The notes: generated by a model from the letters alone, not told the origin. A stretch of DNA of 64,000 bases from an uncultured Marinobacter sp. (GCF_946886895.1 NZ_CAMPJO010000009.1:88795-152794); one strand, 5' to 3'. Counted from the stretch's first letter, positions 1 to 11,085 are shown. Numbers and translations are program-made.

Positions 1-5
1 ACCAG

Positions 6-1745
6 ATGCGTGAACGGCTGAACGAAGACATCGCGCGCCAGGAAAAAGACGCGGCCGAGATCCGGAAGTTCTCCAAAGCCATCGAACAGAGCCCGTCGTC
101 GGTTCTGATCTGCGACCGTCAGTGGCGGATCGAGTTCGCCAATCACAAATTTACCCAACTGACCGGCTACGACGCCAAGTCAATTCTTGGCAAGCACCCT
201 GGCGCCCTGGACGAAAACGACATGGAGAACCGGGAAAGCCGTCATCTGTGGCAGTCCATTCGCCTGCAGGTGCAGCGAGTGGGCGTCTGGCAGGGTGAAG
301 TGAACAGCGTTCGGCGCAATGGCGAGCGCTTCTGGGAACAACTTATTGTCACCCCCATCAAGGACAGCGCCGGCGACACCACGGGCTACCTGATCCTGGG
401 TGAAGATATCAGCATCCGCAAACGTTATGAGCAGCAACTTCTGCGGCAGGCCAACTACGACATCCTGACCGGCCTGCCCAACCGCATGCTCGCCCTCGAT
501 CGGCTGAAACTGGCCCTGGCCCAGGCCCGGCGGGAAAGCTCTCTGGTTGGCGTGATGTTCCTGGATCTCGACAACTTCAAGCACATCAACGACACCCTCG
601 GGCACGACGCCGGAGACAACCTGCTGATCGAAGCCGCGCGACGCATCTCCAGTTGCCTGCGCGGCACCAGCACCGTGGCCCGTCTCGGGGGCGATGAATT
701 CCTGGTGATTCTGCCGGGCCTGACCGGCCCGGACGCGTCCTCCCAGGTCGCGGAGCGTATTCTGACAACCTTCTCGCCTCCCTATATCCTCAATGGCCAG
801 GAAGTGTTCGTCACCACCAGTATCGGTATCGCCATCTTCCCCACCGACTCTGACAACAGCGGCACTCTTCTGCAGCATGCCGATGCCGCCATGTACCAGG
901 CCAAGCACAAGGGCAAGAGCTCCTATGCCCACTTTGCGCCGGAAATGACCGAGGTCTCCCACGAACGGCTGCAAATGGAATCCCACATGCGCCGGGCGCT
1001 GGAACTGAAGGAGTTCGAGCTGTATTACCAGCCTATTGTCCACACCGACTCGGGCAACCTGTGCTCTGCAGAGGCCCTGCTGCGCTGGAACAACCCGTCC
1101 ATGGGCATGGTGATGCCGGACCGGTTCATTCCGCTGGCCGAGGAAACCGGGCTGATCACGCCCATCGGCGAATGGGTGCTCCATGAGGCCTGCAAAGCCG
1201 CTTACGCCTGGAAACAGAGAACCGGCAAGGATATTGGCATTTCCGTGAACGTGTCGCCCCGGCAATTCCGCGATCCCGGATTTACCGAGGTGGTCATGCA
1301 GGCCCTGGCCAACAGCGGCCTGGCACCGGAAATGCTGGAACTGGAGATTACCGAACGGCTGATCCTGGACAACACCATCGAAACCGCGGAAATTTTGCGG
1401 CAACTGGACAAGGCCGGCATCCGGCTGTCGGTGGATGATTTTGGCACCGGCTACTCTGCGCTCAGCTACCTGAAGAGCTATCCGTTTGATACCCTCAAGA
1501 TTGACAAATCCTTCGTCCGGGATGTGATGAAGGAGCCTGAAGATGCGTCACTGGTTCGCGCCATCATCAATATGGCCCACAGTCTCGGCCTGAGAGTCAT
1601 CGCCGAAGGTGTAGAGGAGGAGCCACAAACCCATTTCCTGAAACAGGAAGGCTGTGATTTTTCCCAGGGCTACTTCTACAGCCGCCCGCTTCCCGGGCCT
1701 GATTTTGAAGGCTGGCTGACAAGCAATCACCGAGTGCAGATCTGA
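6..1745 (+). CDS. PAS-GGDEF-EAL cyclic-di-GMP signalling protein (5' partial)
   Basis: Bifunctional-type c-di-GMP protein. The reading frame is open to the window edge, so the true start and probably an N-terminal sensor lie upstream; residue 1 here is just the first Met. A PAS/PAC domain spans about residues 20-140, GGDEF about 145-305 with intact RLGGDEF near residue 228, and EAL about 325-570. The phosphodiesterase motifs are all visible: SAEALLRW near 354, LELEITE, DDFGTGYSALSYL, KIDKSFV and IAEGVE. The inhibitory I-site (RxxD before GGDEF) reads RGTS and is probably not functional. Family knowledge: such proteins make or degrade c-di-GMP and control motility versus attachment. Which activity dominates cannot be told from sequence. 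It converges on der. Confidence 0.93.
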   Translation: MRERLNEDIARQEKDAAEIRKFSKAIEQSPSSVLICDRQWRIEFANHKFTQLTGYDAKSILGKHPGALDENDMENRESRHLWQSIRLQVQRVGVWQGEVNSVRRNGERFWEQLIVTPIKDSAGDTTGYLILGEDISIRKRYEQQLLRQANYDILTGLPNRMLALDRLKLALAQARRESSLVGVMFLDLDNFKHINDTLGHDAGDNLLIEAARRISSCLRGTSTVARLGGDEFLVILPGLTGPDASSQVAERILTTFSPPYILNGQEVFVTTSIGIAIFPTDSDNSGTLLQHADAAMYQAKHKGKSSYAHFAPEMTEVSHERLQMESHMRRALELKEFELYYQPIVHTDSGNLCSAEALLRWNNPSMGMVMPDRFIPLAEETGLITPIGEWVLHEACKAAYAWKQRTGKDIGISVNVSPRQFRDPGFTEVVMQALANSGLAPEMLELEITERLILDNTIETAEILRQLDKAGIRLSVDDFGTGYSALSYLKSYPFDTLKIDKSFVRDVMKEPEDASLVRAIINMAHSLGLRVIAEGVEEEPQTHFLKQEGCDFSQGYFYSRPLPGPDFEGWLTSNHRVQI

Positions 1746-1747
1746 GG

Positions 1748-1765
1748 GGGGCTCGCCTGAGCCCC
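1748..1765. terminator. GC hairpin between convergent genes
   Basis: Perfect 7-bp stem GGGGCTC/GAGCCCC with a 4-nt loop, in the 30-bp gap between the converging EAL-protein and der genes. There is no strong T-tract on either side, so termination is plausible but not certain. Confidence 0.45.
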
Positions 1766-1775
1766 GGGGGTACCG

Positions 1776-3197
1776 TCAGCGCTTGACGCTTTTCTGGCGG
1801 GTCTTTTTGACCTGGCGCCCTTTTTTCAGGTCGTTGTCTTTCTTGACCTTCTGCCTCGGGGTAAGGCGGTTCACCTTGCTGGCAAAGGGGTTCTCGCTGG
1901 AGCGAAATTCAAAACGGATGGGTGATCCGGTGACGCTGAGCACCTTGCGGAAGGTGTTCTCAAGGTAACGCTTGTACGAGCCGGGCAAGGCGTCAGTCTG
2001 GTTGCCGTGTACCACAATCACCGGAGGATTGGAGCCACCCTGGTGAGCATAGCGCAGCTTGATCCGGCGCCCCTGCACCATCGGCGGCTGATGCTGCGCG
2101 ATGGCGTCCTGCAGGATGGCCGTCAACCGGTTGGTAGGCCATTTCGCCATGGCCGAGTCGTAACAGGCCTGCACCGACTCGTACATCACACCAACACCGG
2201 AGCCATGGAGAGCCGAGATGTAGTGTTTGTCGGCGTAGTCCAGGAAGTCCAGCCGACGCTTGACCTGTTCCTTGACCCTGGCTTTGTCTTCAGGATCCAT
2301 GCCGTCCCATTTGTTCACGGCAATCACCAGTGACCGGCCGGCGTCCAGTACAAAACCGATCAGATGCAAATCCTGATCCACCAGGCCTTCCCGGGCATCA
2401 ATCACCAGAATAACCACGTGGGCGTCGTCAATGGCCTGCAGCGTCTTGATGATGGAGAATTTCTCCACCACTTCCGACACATTCTTGCGCCGACGCACCC
2501 CGGCGGTGTCAATCAGGGTGTACTGTTCACCCTGGCGTTCATAGGGCACATACACGCTGTCCCGGGTGGTACCGGGCATGTCGAACACCACCACCCGCTC
2601 TTCCCCCAGCATCCGGTTGACCAGGGTGGATTTACCCACATTGGGCCGGCCCACCACACCAATCCGGATGCCCGGGTAGCGGTCTGCGCGGTCCGCTTCC
2701 TCGCGCTCCTCCGGTGATGGCAGCAACAGCTCCAGCATGGAGCGGATACCCCGGTTATGGGAGGCGGCAATCAGGAACGTGGAGTCAAACCCCAGACTGT
2801 AGAAGTCGGCGGCGGCGATATCCGGGTCCTGGCCATCGGTTTTGTTCACCACCAGATGCGCCTGTTTTCCAGAGCGCCGCAGTTGGTCGGCGATTAGTTC
2901 ATCACCGGGGTTGAGGCCGGACCGGCCGTCCACCAGGAACAGCACGATATCGGCCTCTTCAACCGCCTGCAAAGACTGGCGCGCCATTTCGGCATCGAGA
3001 CCCTGCTCATCGCCGGTCAGGCCACCGGTGTCTATCACGATAAAACGCTGATCTTCGTAACTGCCCTCACCGTACTTACGATCACGGGTCAGACCCGGGA
3101 AATCCGCCACAAGCGCATCACGGGACCGCGTCATCTGGTTGAACAGGGTCGACTTGCCAACGTTGGGCCGGCCGACAAGGGCAATTACTGGAGTCAT
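1776..3197 (-). CDS. der: GTPase Der (EngA), ribosome assembly
   Basis: Essential double GTPase acting in 50S subunit maturation. The 473 residues contain two tandem Ras-like G domains. The first has GRPNVGKST at 9-17, DTGG near 56-59 and NKTD near 118-121. The second has GRPNVGKS at 183-190, DTAGVRRR and NKWDG. A C-terminal KH-like domain ends in a very basic tail (RQKVKKDN...[10 protein letters not shown]). Length and architecture are those of gammaproteobacterial Der. It is the last gene of the minus-strand block, after bamB, as in Pseudomonas and E. coli; a hairpin separates it from bamB, so it may have its own promoter. Confidence 0.98.
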   Translation of the reverse strand: MTPVIALVGRPNVGKSTLFNQMTRSRDALVADFPGLTRDRKYGEGSYEDQRFIVIDTGGLTGDEQGLDAEMARQSLQAVEEADIVLFLVDGRSGLNPGDELIADQLRRSGKQAHLVVNKTDGQDPDIAAADFYSLGFDSTFLIAASHNRGIRSMLELLLPSPEEREEADRADRYPGIRIGVVGRPNVGKSTLVNRMLGEERVVVFDMPGTTRDSVYVPYERQGEQYTLIDTAGVRRRKNVSEVVEKFSIIKTLQAIDDAHVVILVIDAREGLVDQDLHLIGFVLDAGRSLVIAVNKWDGMDPEDKARVKEQVKRRLDFLDYADKHYISALHGSGVGVMYESVQACYDSAMAKWPTNRLTAILQDAIAQHQPPMVQGRRIKLRYAHQGGSNPPVIVVHGNQTDALPGSYKRYLENTFRKVLSVTGSPIRFEFRSSENPFASKVNRLTPRQKVKKDNDLKKGRQVKKTRQKSVKR

Positions 3198-3223
3198 AAT
3201 TGTTCGCTACGTAAAAAGAGAAA

Positions 3224-3250
3224 CAGCCCGGGTCGAAATGGCCCGGGCTG
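3224..3250 (-). terminator. Hairpin between bamB and der
   Basis: Inverted repeat CAGCCCGGG / CCCGGGCTG with a 9-nt loop. On the minus strand it is followed by a T-rich run (GTTTCTCTTTTT), the form of a Rho-independent terminator or attenuator between bamB and der. Confidence 0.7.
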
Positions 3251-3263
3251 ACCTGACGGTCAT

Positions 3264-4436
3264 TCAGTCTGCTGGCTGAATCTTCACAACGGCCATATAA
3301 CCGCTGTTACCGAAAACCAGCAGGTTACCATTACTCAGGCGTTGTGCCGGTACGCGGATACCGTCATCGTCATACTCAAGCTGCCCCACCAGGCGCCCGT
3401 CTTCACTCGACAGGATATGCAGGTAACCTTCGTAGTCACCGATCACCAGGTAGTCCTCGTATACCATTGGCCGGGTGAGCTGGCGCCAGGACAGCTTGTC
3501 CTGCACCCAGAGCTCCCGACGGTCCGAGCCCCTCAGTGCGACGACCTCACCGTTGGCGGAAGACAGGTAGATGTTCCCGGAGCCAACCATCGGAGCGTAC
3601 AGACTTGAAGCCTCCCGGCTCCAGATTTCCTGCCCGGTGCGGATATCCACCAGGGCCAGCTTGCCCTGATAGCCGACCACCATCAATGCGGAATCCAGCA
3701 CCAGCGGCTGACCGGTAATATCCACCAGCCGTTCCAGTTCGGTGCGGCCCTGGGGCTCGCCCACTTCGTACTGCCACAGCGGTTGGCCCGACTCGGCGGA
3801 AAGCGCTATCAAATTGCCGTTGGCAAACGACGCAATCACCACATCACCACCGACCAGTGGTGCTGCGGCAGCTCGAATGGACAATACCGGTACCACGCCG
3901 TCGTATTGCCACAACTTCTCACCGGTATCGGCATCAAACGCCAGAACCCGGCCGTCGATGGTCTGCGCAACGACCAGGGATCCGTTTGACTGGGGTACGG
4001 AAAGGACTTCCGTCGGAAGGGAGCTGCGCCAGAGTTCCCGCCCATCCTCGCGGGACAGCGCCAGCAGCTCGGCCTCACGGGTAACCAGATACAACCGGTC
4101 ACCGTCCCCACCTACGCCAGCGAAGATCCGGTCGTCCAGCTCCCGCTGCCAGCGAATCTTGCCAGTCTCGGTATCGGCCGCCAGGAGCACGCCGTCTGCA
4201 GACGCCGCATAGATAACCTCACCGGCGTTCAGCGGCGACAAATACAGGAAGGAGCCGTCATGCCCGTCGCCCACTTCCATGCTCCAGACCGTCTTGAACT
4301 CCGCGGTCGCCTCAATCTCGGGCACCGGCGCCGGTTGCTCAAAGGTGTCGGTGGTGCTGCAGCCAGCCAGCGTGGCGATGGCCAGCAAGCCTGCCAGTAA
4401 CCTGCCGGAAACGGAGCGGTGTTGCACCATCCCCAT
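3264..4436 (-). CDS. bamB: Outer-membrane assembly lipoprotein BamB
   Basis: Lipoprotein of the BAM complex that helps insert beta-barrel proteins into the outer membrane. The signal peptide ends in a lipobox (LAGC) with the lipidated Cys at residue 26. The rest (390 aa) shows PQQ/WD-like repeats of the eight-bladed propeller type, e.g. DTETGKIRWQ, DADTGEKLWQY and DIRTGQEIWS. The ATG at 4436 is preferred because it overlaps the yfgM stop as TGATG; a TTG one codon upstream is also possible. Its place between yfgM and der is the classic hisS-yfgM-bamB-der operon. Confidence 0.96.
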   Translation of the reverse strand: MGMVQHRSVSGRLLAGLLAIATLAGCSTTDTFEQPAPVPEIEATAEFKTVWSMEVGDGHDGSFLYLSPLNAGEVIYAASADGVLLAADTETGKIRWQRELDDRIFAGVGGDGDRLYLVTREAELLALSREDGRELWRSSLPTEVLSVPQSNGSLVVAQTIDGRVLAFDADTGEKLWQYDGVVPVLSIRAAAAPLVGGDVVIASFANGNLIALSAESGQPLWQYEVGEPQGRTELERLVDITGQPLVLDSALMVVGYQGKLALVDIRTGQEIWSREASSLYAPMVGSGNIYLSSANGEVVALRGSDRRELWVQDKLSWRQLTRPMVYEDYLVIGDYEGYLHILSSEDGRLVGQLEYDDDGIRVPAQRLSNGNLLVFGNSGYMAVVKIQPAD

Positions 4437-5092
4437 CAAGCGTCCTCCCCGACACCGAGGTCAGACAGCTTGAGTTCCAGAATACCGCTGCGACCTTGCT
4501 GACTCTGCTCCCGGGCCGCCAGGTAGGCCTCGCGGGCTCCGTCACGGTCACCCTGAGCCAGCAAAATATCGCCCCGCAGTTCGGTCAGGATGGCATCAAA
4601 GGCATCGGCATTGCCCGCTGCCTCAATGGTGGCCAGCGCATCGTCGTACTGGCCCGCAGCGAACTGGGCCCTGGCCAGGCGGTTGCGCACCACCAGCTTC
4701 AATGCCTGCTGGTCACCGGTCTTGTCCAGCGCCCACTGCAGCGACTCAATGGCCGCAACGGGGTCATCAGACTCCATCAGTTGCTGACGAGCCAGGATCA
4801 GGTTGCCGTAGATCGCGTAGGCACTGTCGGTGTAGTCCTCACGCAGTGTTTTGGCCACAAACGCCACGGTTTCGCCGGAGGTCTCCTCCGCCTGGTTGCT
4901 GAAGGCGTTCAGCAGGTTGGCAAACTGGTTTGCCGCCTCGGTTCTCTGCTGGGCCTGGCTGTTCTGCCACGCCTGCCAGCCAAACACGATCGCCAGGGCG
5001 GCACCAATACCAATCAGCAGGGAACTGCCGTTTTTCTTCCACCAGTCCTTGATTGCCTGGATCTGCTCTTCCTCGGTGCGCAATTCCGCCAT
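4436..5092 (-). CDS. yfgM: YfgM-type periplasmic chaperone / SecYEG ancillary protein
   Basis: Inner-membrane protein with a short cytoplasmic N-terminus, one transmembrane helix at about 22-42 (GSSLLIGIGAALAIVFGW) and a periplasmic TPR-like domain (TPR_21 family). In E. coli YfgM associates with SecYEG and PpiD and works with periplasmic chaperones; here the assignment rests on architecture, length (218 aa against about 206) and the operon position between hisS and bamB. The stop overlaps the bamB start, suggesting translational coupling. Confidence 0.92.
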   Translation of the reverse strand: MAELRTEEEQIQAIKDWWKKNGSSLLIGIGAALAIVFGWQAWQNSQAQQRTEAANQFANLLNAFSNQAEETSGETVAFVAKTLREDYTDSAYAIYGNLILARQQLMESDDPVAAIESLQWALDKTGDQQALKLVVRNRLARAQFAAGQYDDALATIEAAGNADAFDAILTELRGDILLAQGDRDGAREAYLAAREQSQQGRSGILELKLSDLGVGEDA

Positions 5093-5138
5093 GTTGACTC
5101 CCGTAATATGGATTTTTGCTTGTTATGCCGGTTGAAAT

Positions 5139-6419
5139 TCAGTCGGTCAGTGCATTCGCCAGCCAGGCTGCTATGTCACCCTGGGGCAGCTCGCGCTGAT
5201 CCTCATTATCGCGCAGCGGCTTTAACGCCACCGTGCCATTGTGCAATTCGTTGTCACCCAGAATCACCGCGTAGCGGGCGCCACTGCGGTCCGCCTTTTT
5301 CATCTGGCTCTTGAAACTGCCGCCACCGCAATGGCTGACCACTGCGCGGGTCGGTAATGCCGAACGCAGGTTTTCAGCGAGCGACAACGCCTGCGCCACG
5401 GCATCGTCGCCCATGGCCACCACGTAGACATCGGCGTTGCTGTTGACATGGCCGGGGACCAGTTCCAGGGTTTCCAGCAGCAGGATCAGGCGCTCCAGGC
5501 CCATGGCAAACCCCACCGCAGGGGTAGGCCTGCCACCGAGTTGCTCGACCAGGCCATCATACCGGCCACCCGCGCACACGGTGCCCTGGGCCCCCAGGCT
5601 ATCGGTGATCCATTCGAAAACGGTCTTGCCGTAATAGTCGAGACCCCGCACCAGGGCGGGGTTGACGGAGTAACTCACACCGGCGGCGTCAAGCAGTGCC
5701 TTCACCCGTTCAAAATGGACCCTTGACTCCTCGTCGAGATAATCATCCAGGCTCGGCGCCTGGGCCAGAATCCGCCGCGTGCCGGCATCCTTGCTGTCCA
5801 GGATGCGCAGGGGATTGGTTTCCAGACGTCGCTGGCTGTCGGCATCCAGTTCGTTCCGGTACTGGCCCAGGTAATCCACCAGCGCACTCCGGAATGCCCG
5901 TCTGGCTTCCGAGGTGCCAATGGTGTTGATTTCCAGACGGGTATGGTCGGCCAGCCCCAACGCTTTCCACAGCCGCGCGGTCAGCACCAGCAGCTCGGCA
6001 TCAATGTCCGGGCCGGTCATGCCGAAGCATTCGACACCGATCTGGTGAAACTGCCGGTAACGACCTTTCTGTGGGCGTTCATGCCGGAACATCGGGCCGG
6101 TGTACCACAACCGCCGGGTCTGATTGAACAGAAGCCCATGCTCCTCGGCTGCACGCACACAACCAGCGGTGCCTTCCGGGCGCAGCGTCAGGCTGTCGCC
6201 ATTGCGGTCGTCGAAGGTATACATTTCCTTCTCGACAATGTCGGTTACCTCGCCGATGGAACGTTTGAACAGATCGGTCTGTTCAACGATGGGCATACGG
6301 ATTTCCTGATAACCATACTGCCGAAGAAGGTTGCGCACCGTCGCTTCAACAAACTGCCACACCGGCGTCTGTTCGGGCAGGATATCGTTCATCCCGCGAA
6401 TTGCCTGAATCTTTGCCAA
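5139..6419 (-). CDS. hisS: Histidyl-tRNA synthetase
   Basis: Class II aminoacyl-tRNA synthetase that charges tRNA-His. The 426 residues begin [14 protein letters not shown]. Motif 2 ([17 protein letters not shown]), the histidine-specific [14 protein letters not shown] segment and motif 3 (GFAMGLERL) are all visible, followed by the C-terminal anticodon-binding domain. Length matches E. coli HisRS (424). It is followed by yfgM after 46 bp and preceded by ispG, the usual order. Confidence 0.98.
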   Translation of the reverse strand: MAKIQAIRGMNDILPEQTPVWQFVEATVRNLLRQYGYQEIRMPIVEQTDLFKRSIGEVTDIVEKEMYTFDDRNGDSLTLRPEGTAGCVRAAEEHGLLFNQTRRLWYTGPMFRHERPQKGRYRQFHQIGVECFGMTGPDIDAELLVLTARLWKALGLADHTRLEINTIGTSEARRAFRSALVDYLGQYRNELDADSQRRLETNPLRILDSKDAGTRRILAQAPSLDDYLDEESRVHFERVKALLDAAGVSYSVNPALVRGLDYYGKTVFEWITDSLGAQGTVCAGGRYDGLVEQLGGRPTPAVGFAMGLERLILLLETLELVPGHVNSNADVYVVAMGDDAVAQALSLAENLRSALPTRAVVSHCGGGSFKSQMKKADRSGARYAVILGDNELHNGTVALKPLRDNEDQRELPQGDIAAWLANALTD

Positions 6420-6469
6420 GTTAAACCCTTACCTATCGCTCTCTGATTGTGCCGGGGTGCCAACGCCTG

Positions 6470-7588
6470 TCATTCGACGGAACGGGCGATGATAGCCTCT
6501 TCCTGCTCTTTGCGGCGAGCGACCTCCTCCCGGATCAGTCGCTCCAGATCGTCGGTCAACGTGGCATTCTCCAGCTTCTGGTTTGGCTTGCCACCCATGT
6601 AGAACAGATTTTTCGGGCTGCCACCGGTCAGCCCGATATCGGCCTCCTTGGCTTCTCCCGGGCCGTTCACAATACAGCCGATGATAGCGACGTCCATCGC
6701 GGTATTCACATCTTCCAGCCGCGCCTCCAGATCATTCATGGTCTGGATAACGTCGAAATTCTGCCGCGAACAGCTGGGGCAGGCAATGAAGTTGATGCCA
6801 CGGCTGCGCAGCCGGAGACTCTTCAGGATGTCATAGCCTACCTTGATTTCCTGCACCGGGTCGGCGGCCAGGGACACCCGGATGGTATCCCCGATACCGT
6901 CCATCAGCAGCATGCCCAGGCCAATGGAGGATTTCACCGTGCCGGAGCGGAAGCCACCCGCTTCGGTAATGCCCAGGTGCAGGGGCTGTTCAATCTGGGC
7001 GGCAATCTTCCGGTAGGCGGCCACGGTCATGAACACCTCCGAGGCTTTCAGGCTGACCTTGAAGTCCTGGAAATCGTGGCGGTCCAGGATGTCGATATGG
7101 CGCATCGCGGACTCGACCAGGGCCTCCGGTGTCGGCTCCCCATACTTGCGCTGGAGCTGCTTCTCCAGGGAACCCGCGTTCACCCCGATGCGAATCGGAA
7201 TGTTACGGTCCCGGGCCGCGCTGATAACGGCACTGACCCGGTCGTCCCGGCCGATGTTGCCCGGGTTGATGCGCAGGCAGTCAACGCCCAGCTCGGCAAC
7301 ACGCAACGCAATCTTGTGGTCAAAATGGATGTCTGCCACCAGCGGCAGCGACACCTGCGCACGGATCTTGCCAAAGGCTTCCGCCGCCTCCATGGAGGGC
7401 ACGGACACCCGGACGATGTCGGCACCGGCATCCTGCAGGGCACGAATCTGCCCCACGGTGGCCGCAACATCACAAGTGTTGGTATTGGTCATGCTCTGGA
7501 CGGCAATCGGCGCATCGCCCCCCACGGGCACATTGCCCACCATAATCTGGCGGGACTGACGTCTCTTGATCGGGGATTCGTGTTTCAT
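6470..7588 (-). CDS. ispG: 4-hydroxy-3-methylbut-2-enyl diphosphate synthase (IspG/GcpE)
   Basis: Penultimate enzyme of the MEP isoprenoid pathway; a [4Fe-4S] enzyme that reductively converts MEcPP to HMBPP. The protein has 372 aa, the same as E. coli IspG. The N-terminal TIM-barrel part starts with [20 protein letters not shown]. The cluster-binding cysteines are visible in [11 protein letters not shown] (near 270) and [15 protein letters not shown] (near 305). It lies between rodZ and hisS in the conserved block. Confidence 0.98.
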   Translation of the reverse strand: MKHESPIKRRQSRQIMVGNVPVGGDAPIAVQSMTNTNTCDVAATVGQIRALQDAGADIVRVSVPSMEAAEAFGKIRAQVSLPLVADIHFDHKIALRVAELGVDCLRINPGNIGRDDRVSAVISAARDRNIPIRIGVNAGSLEKQLQRKYGEPTPEALVESAMRHIDILDRHDFQDFKVSLKASEVFMTVAAYRKIAAQIEQPLHLGITEAGGFRSGTVKSSIGLGMLLMDGIGDTIRVSLAADPVQEIKVGYDILKSLRLRSRGINFIACPSCSRQNFDVIQTMNDLEARLEDVNTAMDVAIIGCIVNGPGEAKEADIGLTGGSPKNLFYMGGKPNQKLENATLTDDLERLIREEVARRKEQEEAIIARSVE

Positions 7589-7634
7589 CTGCTGCAGACC
7601 GACATGTTTGAGTACAAAAAATTTAGTGCAATGT

Positions 7635-8645
7635 TCAGATTGTCAGAGTGAATTCGGACCGGTTGTTCACGACACGGTAGTTCCCCATATCAACCGGCTC
7701 ACCCTGAAAGCGAATCGTGCTGACCGCATCCACGGCACCAACCACTACCCGTAACGGGGCCTCACCGGACACGCTGAGCTGATCGCCGGCTCGCTGCAAG
7801 GCACTCACCAACCGGTTGCCGTCGGCATCAATGACCTGCACCCAGCAGTCCGCGGTAAACGACATGTTCAGCTGCGCCTCCACCACATCGTCAATACCCG
7901 GTGGATCCGCCAGGGCCGGCTCGGTACGTTCCTCAACCACCGGAATCCGGTCCCCCACGAGGTCATCCATGGCCTCGGCACCAGACGTGTCAGCCAATAC
8001 CGGCTCCTCCGTCAATGCCGAGCCGTTCTCCGGCGTCGCCCCATCACCGTCAGCGGGTTCACCGACCGAATCGTTCTCCTCGGCGCTCCCGACAGCCGCG
8101 CTGTCGGCGGGTTCATTTACACCGCTGTCGGCAACCACCGGATCTGCGGACGGGGTCTCCGCCGCCGAGGTTTCCGGCGCTTCAACCGAGGCCGGTTCCG
8201 GGGTCTCCGGCCCGGCCTGCTCCGACTGGGGTAACACGAAGGTGAACACCAGATACGCCGCCAGCACGATCACCGCGACAAACAGCAGGGCCTTGGCAAT
8301 CCGGCGTTTCTGGCGCCGGCGCCGTTCGATATCCACCAGCGGGTTGGCTTCAAGCTCCTGCTCCCGCTGCTGTCGAAGGGGCTGCAATTCCTGGTCAAGG
8401 TCGGCAATCACGGCATCGCCGTCGAGGCCCACCTGTTTCGCATACGCTCGGACATAGCCTTTCAGAAAGAGTTCACTGTCTATCTGAGCGTAATCTCCGG
8501 CCTCGATAGCCTGGATAATCACCACACGGAGATGCTGGGTATTGGCCACCTGCGCCACCGTCAGGCCCAGTTTCTCCCGGGCCTGCTGAAGTTGCTGGCC
8601 GACGGGCGCACCGGTTAGCGGCTGTGGATTCTCTTCACTGCTCAT
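7635..8645 (-). CDS. rodZ: Cytoskeleton protein RodZ
   Basis: Bitopic membrane protein linking MreB filaments to the elongation machinery. An Xre-type helix-turn-helix domain lies at about 18-75, a basic patch (RRRRQKRR) precedes a single transmembrane helix at about 117-138, then comes a long acidic Pro/Glu/Ala/Ser-rich linker (about 140-240) and a C-terminal beta domain (DUF4115 type, from [15 protein letters not shown]). It overlaps the pilW stop by 11 bp. The order pilW-rodZ-ispG is conserved in Pseudomonas. Confidence 0.95.
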   Translation of the reverse strand: MSSEENPQPLTGAPVGQQLQQAREKLGLTVAQVANTQHLRVVIIQAIEAGDYAQIDSELFLKGYVRAYAKQVGLDGDAVIADLDQELQPLRQQREQELEANPLVDIERRRRQKRRIAKALLFVAVIVLAAYLVFTFVLPQSEQAGPETPEPASVEAPETSAAETPSADPVVADSGVNEPADSAAVGSAEENDSVGEPADGDGATPENGSALTEEPVLADTSGAEAMDDLVGDRIPVVEERTEPALADPPGIDDVVEAQLNMSFTADCWVQVIDADGNRLVSALQRAGDQLSVSGEAPLRVVVGAVDAVSTIRFQGEPVDMGNYRVVNNRSEFTLTI

Positions 8646-9441
8646 TGGACATCAGCACCTTGTATCGTTGGTATTCGACTGATTCCGGATAATTGTTGCG
8701 CAACTGCAAGGCCAGACTCGCGGCCAGATTCTCGTCACCCACTTCCCGGGCGATGCGTATACCGGTCAACAGACTCTCCGCCGAATGAACCATTCTAGGA
8801 TTTTTCTCGATCATGGCCAGCAAACGACTGTAATAGCGGTTCGCACCGGCGGCGTTGCCAGTATCCGTGAGTACACGGGACAGCGCCAACAGGGATTCGG
8901 CGTCACCCCGGGTCAACTCAACGGCCCGGCGGTAGGACGCTAAGGCATCGTCCAGCTCCCCCAACCGCTCCTGGGTCAGCCCCAGATTGTAAAACACCGA
9001 GCCCCGATCGTTATAATCGGTATCCCGGGATGCCGCCAGAAACTGATTCCGTGATTCCTCCATACGCCCCTGGGCATACAGGAAGGCACCGTAGTATACC
9101 CGGCCCCGGGTGAACCCCTCATCTTCGGCAATGGCATGCTTGAAGTTTTTCTCGGCCAGTTCCGTTTCACCGAGCGTGTTATTGATCAGGCCCAGTGCCG
9201 CCAGAGCACCCGGATCGTCCGGATCCAGTTTCAGAGCCCGGTCCAGGTGGTGGCGGGCCCGGTCCAGATTGCCCTGGCCGATATAGGCGGTCGCCAACTG
9301 CACGTAGTCATCAATCGCCTCGCTTCGATCCGCTTCACGGCTGAAGCGACTGTCTGTCGTGGTGACGCATCCCGTTAAAACCAGAGCAGCCAGGAGGGCC
9401 GTCGTGACAAAAAAACGTCTGCTTGCTGGCTTTGGGATCAC
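8635..9441 (-). CDS. pilW: Type IV pilus biogenesis/stability lipoprotein PilW (PilF)
   Basis: Outer-membrane lipoprotein that localises and stabilises the PilQ secretin. The signal peptide ends in the lipobox LTGC with Cys25. Tandem TPR repeats follow (RARHHLDRALKLDPDDPGAL, LGETELAEKNFKHAI, LGELDDALASYRRAVEL). The 268 aa length is typical of the pseudomonad PilF family. It overlaps rodZ and follows rlmN by 41 bp, so co-transcription is likely. Confidence 0.93.
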   Translation of the reverse strand: MIPKPASRRFFVTTALLAALVLTGCVTTTDSRFSREADRSEAIDDYVQLATAYIGQGNLDRARHHLDRALKLDPDDPGALAALGLINNTLGETELAEKNFKHAIAEDEGFTRGRVYYGAFLYAQGRMEESRNQFLAASRDTDYNDRGSVFYNLGLTQERLGELDDALASYRRAVELTRGDAESLLALSRVLTDTGNAAGANRYYSRLLAMIEKNPRMVHSAESLLTGIRIAREVGDENLAASLALQLRNNYPESVEYQRYKVLMSNEQ

Positions 9442-9482
9442 AGTGTTGCCTTCCTCGCGTCAGATGATGGGAACGGACTCAC

Positions 9483-10595
9483 TTACGGGTTGACCTGCTG
9501 GACATTGATGTACCGCTGGCTTCTGCGGGTACGGTCCTCGACCTGGCCAACGAGCTGCCCGCAAGCGGCATCGATGTCGTCTCCACGGGTGGTCCGTATG
9601 GTTGCAATGTGGCCCGCTTCGTTCAATACCGTCTGAAAGCGCCGGGTGGCATTCATGCTGGGCCGGCGGAAATCACTTTCCGGAAACGGATTGAAGGGAA
9701 TGAGATTGATCTTGCAGGGCAGGTCCTTCAGCAATGTCGCCAGTTGCCGGGCATGCTCAGGCTGATCATTCATTCCTTCGATGACTGTGTACTCTATGGT
9801 CGCCTTGCGTTTGTCCGGCAAACGGGCGAAGTACCGACGAGTGGCAGCCAGAAGTTCCGAGATCGGGTATTTCTTGTTGAGCGGAACCAATTGATTCCTA
9901 AGCTCATCATTCGGGGCATGGAGCGAAATGGCCAGTGAAACATCGGTAACTTCAGCCAGCCGGTCGATGGCCGGAACCACGCCAGACGTGCTCAGGGTAA
10001 CCCGCCGCTTGGAGATGCCGTAGGCCAGGTCCTCCATCATCAGGTTCATGGCGTCCACGACGTTGTCGAAGTTCAGTAATGGCTCGCCCATACCCATCAT
10101 CACCACATTGGTGATCGGACGGTCCGGGCCCGGTTCGAACGGCATGAAGGCCTTGCGCGCCACCCACACCTGGCCGATGATCTCGGCCGCCGTCAGGTTG
10201 CGGTTGAATCCTCGCTTGCCGGTGGAGCAGAAGGTACAGTCCAGGCTGCAGCCGATTTGCGACGAGACACACAAAGTGCCGCGTTCACCATCCGGTATCA
10301 GCACAGTTTCAACACTGTTGCCGTTGTCCATGCGCATCACCCATTTCCGGGTGCCGTCCTTCGAGGTTTCGTCGTACACTACCTCGGGCCCGCGCACTTC
10401 CGCCACGGCTTTGAGCTTCTCGCGCAGGACCTTGCTCATATTGGTCATTTGATCGAAGTCATCGGCGCCGCGCTGATGCATCCACTGCAACACCTGAGTG
10501 GCGCGAAAACGCTTTTCCCCCAGGGATTCAAAGAAAGCTTCGAGTTTTGCTTTCGGCATCCCCAGAAGATTGGTTTTTTCAGCGGCCGCTGTCAT
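9483..10595 (-). CDS. rlmN: Dual-specificity 23S rRNA/tRNA m2A methyltransferase RlmN
   Basis: Radical-SAM methyltransferase forming 2-methyladenosine at A2503 of 23S rRNA and A37 of some tRNAs. The radical-SAM cysteines are in [11 protein letters not shown] (C116, C120, C123), and the SAM-binding [12 protein letters not shown] motif is present. The C-terminal catalytic Cys lies in DIDAACGQL near the end. It sits between ndk and pilW as in Pseudomonas. Confidence 0.97.
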   Translation of the reverse strand: MTAAAEKTNLLGMPKAKLEAFFESLGEKRFRATQVLQWMHQRGADDFDQMTNMSKVLREKLKAVAEVRGPEVVYDETSKDGTRKWVMRMDNGNSVETVLIPDGERGTLCVSSQIGCSLDCTFCSTGKRGFNRNLTAAEIIGQVWVARKAFMPFEPGPDRPITNVVMMGMGEPLLNFDNVVDAMNLMMEDLAYGISKRRVTLSTSGVVPAIDRLAEVTDVSLAISLHAPNDELRNQLVPLNKKYPISELLAATRRYFARLPDKRKATIEYTVIEGMNDQPEHARQLATLLKDLPCKINLIPFNPFPESDFRRPSMNATRRFQTVLNEAGHIATIRTTRGDDIDAACGQLVGQVEDRTRRSQRYINVQQVNP

Positions 10596-10622
10596 GTCGT
10601 AACCTCGATCAGATAATCAATT

Positions 10623-10646
10623 CGGGGGCGGCATGGACCGCCCCCG
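10623..10646 (-). terminator. GC hairpin between ndk and rlmN
   Basis: Stem CGGGGGCGG / CCGCCCCCG with a 6-nt loop, just downstream of ndk on the minus strand. It is followed by AATTGATTAT rather than a clean T-run, so it may be an attenuator or RNA-stability hairpin instead of a full terminator. Confidence 0.5.
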
Positions 10647-10656
10647 ATCAACCAGA

Positions 10657-11085
10657 TCAGCCGCGCGGGCAGATCTCGTTGTCATTAAAGAAATAAGCGA
10701 TTTCACGCTCCGCGGAAGCGGCAGAATCGGAGCCGTGCACTGCGTTGGCATCGATGGACGATGCGAAATCAGCGCGAATGGTGCCGGCAGCCGCTTCCTT
10801 CGGGTTGGTCGCGCCCATCAGGTCACGATTTTTCAGGATGGCGCCACTGCCTTCGAGCACCTGCACTACAACCGGGCCAGAGGTCATGAAGGCCACCAGA
10901 TCGTTAAAGAACGGGCGTTCCTTGTGCTCGGCGTAAAAGCCCTCAGCCTGTTCCTGGGTCAGGTGCATCATCTTGGCGGCCACAATAGCCAGGTCGGCCT
11001 TTTCAAATCGGCTGTATATTTCGCCGATGACGTTCTTGGCAACGGCATCGGGTTTGATAATCGAGAGCGTGCGCTCATTTGCCAT
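10657..11085 (-). CDS. ndk: Nucleoside diphosphate kinase
   Basis: Transfers the terminal phosphate of NTPs to NDPs to balance nucleotide pools. At 142 aa it has the family start ([20 protein letters not shown]), the substrate segment [23 protein letters not shown] and the active-site histidine in NAVHGSDS. It follows iscS with a 68-bp gap; in relatives ndk comes after iscX at the end of the isc cluster. Confidence 0.98.
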   Translation of the reverse strand: MANERTLSIIKPDAVAKNVIGEIYSRFEKADLAIVAAKMMHLTQEQAEGFYAEHKERPFFNDLVAFMTSGPVVVQVLEGSGAILKNRDLMGATNPKEAAAGTIRADFASSIDANAVHGSDSAASAEREIAYFFNDNEICPRG